A DNA stretch of 9,272 bases from Anaerolineales bacterium (GTDB lineage: Bacteria; Chloroflexota; Anaerolineae; Anaerolineales; E44-bin32): positions 1-9,272 of the forward strand of contig JAUWFP010000068.1 in NCBI GenBank assembly GCA_030606845.1, in the 5' to 3' direction. How positions within the stretch are numbered: position 1 is the first letter of the stretch; each line of letters starts with the position of its first letter. The notes below the pieces were generated by a model. It saw only the letters and a program-made list of their open reading frames with translations. It had not been told where the DNA came from and did no database searches. The position numbers were made by a program, and so were the translations under genes. This document shows positions 1 to 6,300 of the stretch, piece by piece.

Positions 1-566
1 TCTCCAATATGTTGGACTAACTCATCGACCGGTACATACATGGTCCCCCCATTCTCCGGGGCGCCGTAATCCTGAACCCATAGCACGGTCCCATCGGCGC
101 CTACCAACACAAAGGTGTGTCCGGGCTCACCGCTGCCTACAGCCCATTTCAACACTCCAAAGGCTTCCGACACGTCGTGGTCCGCATCCGTCAACAGCGG
201 GATGCGGGTCCCGTATTCCGCGGCGGCTTGAGTCAGCTCCGCGGGTGAATCAAAGGCAATGCTGAGGAAGGCAACATCGAGAGCTTGAAAATCTGGGTCG
301 TTTTGCAGATCAACGATCTGCTGAAGGCAAGGCGGTCAACCAAGCGCCATGTGAAAGTACAGCAGCACCGGTTGTTCGCCGCGGTAATCGGATAGTGAAA
401 CTGTGTCACCATCGGCTGCTAGAAGGCTGAATTCTGGCGCGCGATCGCCAGCTTCCACTCCGGACTCCGGCGCGCCGCACGCAGTGATAAGAATCGCCGC
501 CAACGCCATGGAGATGATCAAGAAGAACCGTCGAAGTCTTCTTGTGGAAATCACTTTATGATCCAT
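1..566 (-). CDS. Redoxin-domain lipoprotein, probable selenoprotein (UPPC active site), 3' end outside window
   Basis: Seen: from an ATG at 564-566 the frame encodes 76 residues, meets TGA at 336-338, then stays open for 111 codons to position 3, so 188 residues are visible if TGA is read. The N-terminus is a lipoprotein signal: basic region (RRLRR, 9-13), hydrophobic stretch 14-27 and lipobox ITAC with Cys30. A redoxin/AhpC-TSA thioredoxin fold follows: APEFSLLAADG, then strand VLLYFHMALG before the TGA, Pro-Pro-Cys after it, and later GHTFVLVGADGTVLW, the usual strand pair after the cis-Pro region. The TGA takes residue 77, the first position of the CxxC-type redox motif. AGGAGGG (574-580) lies 7 nt before the ATG. 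Known: redoxins reduce peroxides or exchange thiols, and UxxC variants of thioredoxin-fold proteins exist. Inferred: an extracytoplasmic, membrane-anchored thiol/selenol oxidoreductase, last visible gene of a unit with two SHOCT proteins. The alternative is a nonsense-mutated pseudogene, but no second lesion is seen. Confidence 0.82.
305..338 (-). promoter_or_regulatory. Candidate bacterial SECIS hairpin after in-frame TGA
   Basis: In the mRNA sense the TGA (338-336) is followed by 14 nt and then a perfect hairpin: GCAGATC (321-315), loop GTT (314-312), GATCTGC (311-305). The loop begins with G, and 21 nt separate the TGA from that G. Bacterial SECIS elements lie within the coding sequence just downstream of the UGA and have a short stem with a G among the first two loop bases, so the geometry fits. 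Weak outer pairing (TT 325-324 with AA 302-301) may extend the stem. No folding energy was computed. A 7-bp palindrome could occur by chance, but this position is where function would require it. Confidence 0.62.
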
Positions 567-595
567 GTTTCTACCCTCCTATGTGCGATAGAGCT

Positions 596-608
596 TGCCA
601 GTCTGGCA
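596..608. repeat. Small palindrome between SHOCT gene and redoxin gene
   Basis: TGCCAG and CTGGCA flank one central base in the 48-nt gap between the second SHOCT gene and the redoxin gene. No T-run follows on either strand, so it is not a terminator. It could be a processing hairpin, an operator half-site pair, or chance. Confidence 0.35.
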
Positions 609-614
609 CGAAAT

Positions 615-842
615 TCATAGTACGTCCTCGCCCATGAGCTGGTGCTGCTCGCGTGTGAGCTCACCCTGTGCGTACCGCTGGTCAAGGATCTCGCGTGCGC
701 CCAATCGGCTTCTCTCTACCGAAAACCCTGTGTTCGATCCGCCAGTCAAGACAAGCTTTGCCAGCCACACGGCGCCAGCGATCAACAAGCCCCAGAACAG
801 GAGCATGAGTAGTAATCCAAAGAAACCAAATCCCATCATCAT
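615..842 (-). CDS. Small SHOCT-domain membrane protein (second of a tandem pair)
   Basis: This 75-residue protein has one strongly hydrophobic segment (about 5-32), a short Gly/Ser linker, and a C-terminal SHOCT domain (about 49-74) with the typical pattern AREILDQRYAQGELTREQ. The SHOCT family is a short C-terminal oligomerisation-type domain, often on small membrane proteins; its biochemical role is poorly defined. The start has three consecutive ATG codons (842, 839, 836). I take the first because AGGAG at 851-855 lies 8 nt upstream of it. It sits 73 nt after a paralogous SHOCT gene and 48 nt before the redoxin lipoprotein, all in one direction, so the three may be co-transcribed and act at the membrane. 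The hydrophobic segment makes the opposite-strand frame here a shadow. Confidence 0.88.
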   Translation of the reverse strand: MMMGFGFFGLLLMLLFWGLLIAGAVWLAKLVLTGGSNTGFSVERSRLGAREILDQRYAQGELTREQHQLMGEDVL

Positions 843-875
843 CGTGAACTCTCCTTACATATGACGATAAAACCT

Positions 876-905
876 AAAAACTCGACATCATCGGATGCCT
901 GAGTC
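876..905 (-). terminator. Weak hairpin with T-run between the two SHOCT genes (possible attenuator)
   Basis: In the minus-strand sense GACTC (905-901) pairs with GAGTT (883-879) with a terminal G-T wobble. Inside, GCATC pairs with GATGT across a CGAT tetraloop, separated by a small AG/C internal loop. A TTTTT run ends the structure (880-876). The stem is imperfect and AT-rich for a terminator, so partial termination or mRNA end protection between the genes is more likely than a full stop. Not energetically evaluated. Confidence 0.33.
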
Positions 906-915
906 TCCTCTCCTT

Positions 916-1194
916 TCAGTTCAAATCTGAAACCATCTGTTGGTAGAGATCGACCGCGATCTCTCCGCGTGCGTAGCGAATATCAAGGATTTCCCGCGGG
1001 GATGCATGAGCGTCACTCGGAGTCTGGCGAGAGGTGAAAGCTGACCCACCTGCTGTAAAACGACGTACCACCCAGACGATCAAGGAGATGACGATTACGA
1101 TGATGGCCAGGTTGAAAATCAACCCGATCCACCCGAAGGAACTGAACCCACCTAATCCACCAAATCCGCAACATCCTGAAAACCAACCCATCAT
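916..1194 (-). CDS. Small SHOCT-domain membrane protein with Gly/Cys-rich N-terminus (first of a tandem pair)
   Basis: This 92-residue protein has a Gly/Phe-rich N-terminus with adjacent cysteines (GCCGFGGLGGF, Cys8-Cys9), one membrane span (about 22-43) ending in basic residues (VVRRF), a flexible linker, and a C-terminal SHOCT domain (about 66-91, PREILDIRYARGEI). It shares this layout with the next gene, so the two are probably a diverged tandem duplication, but only this copy carries the Cys pair. That pair could be oxidised, bind metal, or be structural; nothing visible decides. The start is the first of two ATGs (1192-1194), supported by AGGAG at 1203-1207 with 8 nt spacing. An inverted repeat lies just upstream (1218-1237). 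It is the first gene of the SHOCT/SHOCT/redoxin group, preceded by 305 gene-free bases. Confidence 0.88.
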   Translation of the reverse strand: MMGWFSGCCGFGGLGGFSSFGWIGLIFNLAIIVIVISLIVWVVRRFTAGGSAFTSRQTPSDAHASPREILDIRYARGEIAVDLYQQMVSDLN

Positions 1195-1217
1195 GTTAGA
1201 TACTCCTTTCCTTGTGA

Positions 1218-1237
1218 AACGCTCATTGAAGAGCGTT
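1218..1237 (-). promoter_or_regulatory. Inverted repeat in the leader of the SHOCT group
   Basis: AACGCTC (1237-1231), six-base loop TTCAAT, GAGCGTT (1224-1218): a perfect 7-bp stem that ends 7 nt before the GAAAGGAG Shine-Dalgarno region (1210-1203) of the first SHOCT gene. The position suits a leader hairpin affecting translation, or a repressor operator. The same heptamer AACGCTC recurs at 1500-1494, just after the upstream regulator gene. Confidence 0.45.
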
Positions 1238-1266
1238 CCTTTATGGTATGAAAGGATCTTAGCTGC

Positions 1267-1278
1267 CCTTTATAAAGG
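1267..1278. repeat. Perfect 12-bp palindrome, possible operator
   Basis: CCTTTATAAAGG reads the same on both strands and lies about 75 bp upstream of the first SHOCT start codon. Symmetric AT-centred sites like this are often dimeric regulator sites or overlap -10 elements. I see no second copy in the window. Confidence 0.35.
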
Positions 1279-1499
1279 CGTCTTAACTTTAATATATGGA
1301 TTCGGTAAAGAAATTCGGAAGGGCGGACGCCTCATTCGTTGGGGGAGGAACCATAATCCGACACTAATAATCTCATCTAATACCCGGAGAGCTTTCGATA
1401 GACTGCTGGAAATTGCTCAGTACATGTCTGAGGAGCGCCGATGAGGTGCGGAGGGAGAGGATCTTAATCCGGTGGAGTTTTTTATAACCTATTGAGCGT

Positions 1500-2159
1500 T
1501 CATTCCGAATGCGCAAAACCTGACTGCAAGGCGAATGTTACTGCCTCCACCCGATTTCTCACCCCGAGCTTGGAGAGGATGTTGCTAACGTGGGTCTTCA
1601 CGGTGGATTGCTCGATGAAAAGCGCTTCTGCGATTTCGTTGTTGCTCAGACCTTGAACCATTAAGCGCAGGACGTCTAGCTCTCGCGAGCTGAGGTCGGT
1701 CGGAAGCCCTGACACAGCCTTGGAGTGTGGACGGGTAGCTACGTTAGGATTTGTAGGACCAGAGCCTTGCTCCTTCAGTTGATCGTAACGCTTTAGTTTA
1801 CCCAGAATGGCGGCCATGAGATCTTCAGCATGAATCGGTTTCAGCAAGTAATCATCCGCCCCCAGTTCTTTGCCAAAGCGAATATCCTCGGCTTCCCCCT
1901 TTGCGGTCAGGAAGATGAATGGGATCTGAAGGTATATAGGAGTTTGACGCACGCGTTGATAAAGGTGGTAGCCGTTCATTTCAGGCATCATGACGTCAGC
2001 GATGATCAGATCCGGAATCTGTTCGCGGAGGATATCAAGGGCCTGCAATCCACTCGAAGCTTTGAGAACGTTGAAACCCTCCAATTGGAGAATGTCCGCT
2101 AAGCTGTCGAGGATCGCCGGCTCATCATCCACAACTAGAATTGTCCGCAGCTCAGGCAT
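1500..2159 (-). CDS. NarL/FixJ-type response regulator (REC + LuxR HTH)
   Basis: This 219-residue two-domain regulator has a receiver domain (about 4-122) with acidic pocket Asp11/Asp12, phospho-acceptor Asp55 in IIADVMMPEMNG, switch Thr85 and Lys107 before Pro. A linker (about 125-153) leads to a LuxR-type helix-turn-helix (about 155-216; SRELDVLRLMVQGLSNNEIA, then STVKTHVSNILSKLGVRNR). All catalytic residues are present, so a phosphorylation-controlled transcription factor is expected. The receiver resembles that of the preceding receiver-kinase fusion (shared LESLAD/LDSLAD, DVMMPEM-G, IPF-FL, GADDY/GADLY), suggesting a tandem duplication of the receiver. AAGGAA at 2166-2171 precedes the ATG by 6 nt. 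It follows the fusion gene by 42 nt with no terminator, so it is probably the last gene of the kinase operon and its DNA-binding output. Targets are unknown; the SHOCT group immediately downstream is a candidate. Confidence 0.95.
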   Translation of the reverse strand: MPELRTILVVDDEPAILDSLADILQLEGFNVLKASSGLQALDILREQIPDLIIADVMMPEMNGYHLYQRVRQTPIYLQIPFIFLTAKGEAEDIRFGKELGADDYLLKPIHAEDLMAAILGKLKRYDQLKEQGSGPTNPNVATRPHSKAVSGLPTDLSSRELDVLRLMVQGLSNNEIAEALFIEQSTVKTHVSNILSKLGVRNRVEAVTFALQSGFAHSE

Positions 2160-2201
2160 GATATATTCCTTTATTGGCCTCTTTTTCCAAATGCGACATA
2201 C

Positions 2202-3308
2202 TCATTCTTCTCCTAGATTGCGTGGCAGCCAGACTTGAAAGGTGCTTCCCACCCCCAACGCGCTCTCAACCTGTATCTCGCCGCCATGTAAGTGCACGAG
2301 TTTCCCGGCGATGGCCAAGCCCAGTCCTGCGCCTTGTAGGTCAATGCGGATTCGATCGCCGCCTTTGAAACTCGAATAGAGTTTCGAGAGCTCATCCTTG
2401 GAAATCCCCATTCCATCGTCGCGGATAGAAACCCGGATCATCTCTTGACGGATCTCGGCCCCGATCCATACGTTTCCGCCTGCTTGGCTGAATTTGATCG
2501 CATTCTCGATCAGCCGCTTGAAAATCTCGCGCGTATAGTGTGCATGCCCATGCATTAAGAATTCGTCGGGAAGGAAATGATGAAACGTTACGCCCCGCTT
2601 CCTGGCCTGGTCCTGATACTCTTCCAGTAGTTGCTGGAGATCCATTGAAAGGTCGATCTTCTGATAGAGGATCTGGAACTCGACACCGACCGCACCGCTC
2701 TGAATATAGACGAACAACGTCAGATCCTCGAATAACTTCACGAATCGGGATAACGTTGCTTGCATAACACGGGCGATATCATCCGCCTCTCCAGGAGCAA
2801 CACTCGCTATTCGCTCCTGATACACCCTCATATAGTTCTGAATGAGGTTGAGTGGAGCTCGGAACTCGGGATCGAAAGACTCGAAGCACGGTTCCCGCCT
2901 ATGTTCGATTTTCGTCTTGATGACGGAATTGAGCTCCTTGGCACGCTGCAGCTTCGACCGCAGCATCGTGATCAGTTTATCAGGATCAAACGGCTTCTTC
3001 ACATAGAGATCAGCGCCGAGTTCGTAGCCAAGCTTGAGATCGGCGGTTCCGCTCTTGGCGCTGAGGAAAACAAAGGGGATGGAAAGCCAGTCGCGATTAT
3101 CACGGACCTGCTTGAAGAACATGTATCCATCCATCTCGGGCATCATGATGTCGCAGACGATGATATCCGGACGTTGCTCGTCCATCCTGTCTAAGCCATC
3201 GATTCCATTGTTCCCCTTCAACACCGAGAAATCGGCGGCTTCGAGGCAATCTGCAAGGCTCTCAAGAAGGGAACTGTCGTCGTCGAGAATAAGCACTGTT
3301 CCGTTCAT
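2202..3308 (-). CDS. Receiver fused to degenerate histidine kinase core (H-box His replaced by Pro)
   Basis: This 368-residue protein has an N-terminal receiver (about 3-121; pocket Asp9-Asp11, phospho-acceptor Asp53 in CDIMMPEMDG, Ser83, Lys105-Pro106). A helical dimerisation-like segment (about 125-215) follows, then a HATPase_c domain (about 255-364) with N-box Asn269 (ENAIKFS), G1 box Asp297-Gly299-Gly301 and G2 box GAGLGL (326-331). The expected H-box S-H-E-L-R-T-P-L reads D-P-E-F-R-A-P-L: Pro147 (CCC, 2868-2870) stands where His would be. Inferred: it should bind ATP and accept phosphate on Asp53 but cannot autophosphorylate at the usual site. It may be a pseudokinase, phosphatase or allosteric partner of the giant kinase. 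It has no membrane span. The ATG lies 4 nt after the giant kinase stop, with AAAAGGAGA inside that gene's last codons, so translation is probably coupled. Confidence 0.92.
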   Translation of the reverse strand: MNGTVLILDDDSSLLESLADCLEAADFSVLKGNNGIDGLDRMDEQRPDIIVCDIMMPEMDGYMFFKQVRDNRDWLSIPFVFLSAKSGTADLKLGYELGADLYVKKPFDPDKLITMLRSKLQRAKELNSVIKTKIEHRREPCFESFDPEFRAPLNLIQNYMRVYQERIASVAPGEADDIARVMQATLSRFVKLFEDLTLFVYIQSGAVGVEFQILYQKIDLSMDLQQLLEEYQDQARKRGVTFHHFLPDEFLMHGHAHYTREIFKRLIENAIKFSQAGGNVWIGAEIRQEMIRVSIRDDGMGISKDELSKLYSSFKGGDRIRIDLQGAGLGLAIAGKLVHLHGGEIQVESALGVGSTFQVWLPRNLGEE

Positions 3309-3312
3309 GGAT

Positions 3313-6300
3313 TCAGTCTCCTTTTACTGATCTGTCGCTGCCATTAGCCACTGGCAGCAAGACTGTGAAGGTCGTCCCCTCACCGGGAATGCCCTTGCTC
3401 TTCACTTCGATGTGCCCACGGTGACGCTGCACAATTTCGGAAGCGATGGATAGGCCTAGACCAGTCCCCGGGGAACCTGACTTACGCCCCACCGTACCCC
3501 GGTAGAATCGTTCGAAGAGATGGGATAGGTCATCTGAAGAGATACCCAACCCGTCATCTCGAACGCGAAAGCCAACCCAGCGCGCCCCGTCTCGTTGCTC
3601 ATGAACGGCACACACATCGATGTGGCCTCCCGCGGGTGTGTACTGGATGGCATTGGTGAGCAGCACACTCAGCACCTGACCGAGCAGGTTTGCGTCTGCC
3701 TGCACAGGCGGGATATGGGCCTCCTGACAGATGAGCACCAGATCCAGCTCGTGAGATTCAGCCAGGGCTACCCGGTCTTGAGTGGTTTCGGCCATCAGGT
3801 CGTTCAAATCCACCGCTTCCAGATTGAGTTCAACCTGGCCTTGATCCAGACGCGAAAGCCGCAGCAGGTCCTCGATTAATTGGTTCAGACGAGTAATCTC
3901 CCGGTCGAAGCGGTCGAGGTATTTGCGCTCACCCGGATCCCTCTGTAACAGGTTGTGATTCAATCGCAACGAGGTGATCGGTGTTCGCAGTTCATGCGAG
4001 ACGTTCGAGACGAAGGCGTCCTTCATACGCTCCACTTGCTTCAAAGCAGTGATGTCGCGGATCGAAGCCACAATGCCTTGCAGATCGCCTCCAACCAGGA
4101 TAGGTGACAAGGCCAGTTCGGCATCACAGACCGAGCTTTCCTTATCTGAAATAGTGAGTTCGACGCGCACCTCTTCTTCCTGATCGATCAATGTCTGAAG
4201 AACACGGTTGCATTCTTGTAGCGAAGCATCGCCCATGACAGCACAAAGCGACATACCACGCGCCTCCTCTGTCGAATAGCCAAAGAGATTTTCAAAAGCC
4301 TTGTTGACTAGGCTGATTGTTCCAAGGGGGGAGAGCAGCAGAATGGCATCTGGACTGTTGCCCACGATGGTTTCGACTCGTTCCTTCTCGTCGCGCAGCT
4401 CTTGTGTGGCTTCATGGACCGCCACCTCCATATGTTCGCTGTGCTTCTCTAACTCTTGATATAGCTGCGCATTGCGCAAGGCGACAGCTGCTTGATCCGC
4501 GAAAGCCTTCAACCAGGTTGCGGCCTTACCGTTGTAAATCGCCGGTTGTTTGCTATTAAGATGGATGAATCCAATAACAAAGCCATCTACTACGATCGGC
4601 GCTCCCGCATAAGCTCGGATCCATTCACCGATTCCATTGAAGACCCCTTTGGTCACCCACTGGGGGTCATCCTGCACATCCTCAACGACCTCCGGCTGAG
4701 CAGTTTCAACCATTCGAAGCGAGTGGGGTGTTTGGTCAAGTGGGATCGTTAGGTTACGTAAATTGTGTGTTTCAAATTCATCGTATCCACGACTGGCGGT
4801 TATTCGGATCTCATCGCCCTCAATGAGGGAAATGTCGGCAGCATCGTAGGGGAGCACACTCCGGATGCCATCCAGGATGCCCTCAAGGACAGCATCGACA
4901 TCCAGTGTGCTGTTGATCGCTGCAGCCGTTACTGCCAGGGCTTCGGCGAGCATGCGCTGCTCTTGTTCGGCTTCCTCCATATGCTTGCGCTCGGTGATGT
5001 CGCGATCGACTCCACGGAATCCGACGATTTGGCCATTCGCGTCGATTATCGGCACGGCGCTGCTTTCCAGGTAGCGCCATCTTCCATCCCGGTGCCTCCA
5101 CCTGATCACAAGACCTCGCCACCCTCGCTTCTCCGAGATCCAGCGTGGCATCTCGGTCGCGATCATCTGCCTGTCCTCCTCGTGCATTAGATCGAAACTC
5201 GGCTTACCCACCAATTCGTCCGATTGATATCCCAATATGTGCTCGATAGCAGGGTTGGAATACGTGTGGATGCCCTGCAAATCGATCGCCCAGATCCAGT
5301 CCTGGGAGCTATCCACAATAGAGCGAATCGTTTCCGCTTGCTCGCGAAGTGTCTCCTCCGCGCGCTTGCGTTCAGTGATGTCGCGAGCCATACCTTGGAC
5401 CATGGTCGTGCCGCCGATGTCGATAAGACTCGAGGACACATCGGCCGTAATTATCTCGCCGTTCTTGCGAATGAAGTCGATTTCAAACTCGACGACACCC
5501 TCCTCAGAAATGGTTTCGAAAGCGCGTTTGGAAGTTGAATGCGCATACGGAGGGTGGAGCTCTGGGATTGTCCGCTGCAAGACATCTTCGAGGTCATAGC
5601 CAAACAAATCAAGTGCCTTCTGGTTGACATCCATGATCTTGCCGCTGAGGTTATGCAGGAAGACCGCGTCATTGGACTGATGGAAGAGGGTGCTGTAACG
5701 CAGCTCGCTCTCCCTCAGCGTCTCCTCCGCCTGCATGCGCTCGGTGATGTCGGTAAAGACGGCCATGGTACCGGTGAAAAGATTCTCCTTGTCGATACGA
5801 GGGCTGCCGCTCACCAAAACGGAAATCCGCTTGCCATCCTTACATACCTGTTCCAACTCATAACGGTCGGCATGACCACTCATCCGCCGTTGGTCGGCTG
5901 CCCGGACTATAGGCTGTTGATCGGGAGGGATTACCTCCGTCCAGTGCATTCCCACCAATTCTTCAGTTGTGAAGCCTAGCATGTTCGCCGCTGCAGGATT
6001 GACGAAGGTAAAAACCCCTTCGACGTCATCCACGATGATGCCTTCGGCCATACTTTGAATAATGTTTTCGTTGAAAGTGGCCAACTCTTGTTTCTCACTG
6101 TTAAGCCGGGTGTTTTCAATGGCGATGGCTGCCTGATTTGCAAAGGTCGTGATGGCAGGCACATCGGACTCGCTCAGGCCGGATCCGGTGATGGCCAATA
6201 AGCCCCTCACTTCGCCGCCAACGGTCAACGGGGCAATGATGCTCTGCTGCGTACTCAATAGATCCACCAATTGGGTTGCAAGTGGGCGCAACGGCCGGGG

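Larger units (their letters stand above)
1195..1499. other. Gene-free spacer upstream of the SHOCT/redoxin group
   Basis: This 305-bp stretch separates the regulator gene ending at 1500 from the SHOCT group. It is more AT-rich in its middle (about 1240-1320). It holds a perfect 12-bp palindrome (1267-1278) and a 7-bp-arm inverted repeat (1218-1237). It must carry any promoter of the SHOCT group. The best sigma70-like match I find on the minus strand is poor (TTAAGA, then TAAGAT 19 nt later, roughly 1287-1257), so I do not call it. No GC-rich hairpin with a T-run follows the regulator's stop codon. A plus-strand frame crosses the region but has no ribosome binding site and overlaps the SHOCT gene. 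Confidence 0.5.

Noticed and set aside
336..566. A short 76-residue lipoprotein ending at the TGA as the true product
   Set aside because: It would stop inside the redoxin fold just before the catalytic motif, while the same frame continues as matching redoxin sequence for 111 codons.
595..864. Plus-strand open frame opposite the second SHOCT gene
   Set aside because: The minus-strand frame has a membrane span, a SHOCT domain and a good ribosome binding site; the plus frame is low-complexity and unsupported.
1257..1292. Sigma70-like promoter for the SHOCT group
   Set aside because: Both hexamers match the consensus at only about four of six positions with 19-nt spacing, too weak to call without a mapped transcription start.
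1034..1444. Plus-strand open frame of 136 codons crossing the SHOCT gene start and the spacer
   Set aside because: It overlaps a well-supported SHOCT gene on the opposite strand, has no Shine-Dalgarno at its ATG or at the internal ATG at 1193, and its product shows no recognisable domain.
1470..1499. Terminator after the 1500-2159 regulator, suggested by an A/T run at 1479-1485
   Set aside because: On the minus strand the run is A rather than T, and there is no adjoining GC-rich stem. Transcription may continue toward the SHOCT group.
4865..5190. Plus-strand open frames within the kinase gene
   Set aside because: All lie opposite conserved PAS/GAF coding sequence and arise from the GC-rich codon pattern of the real gene.
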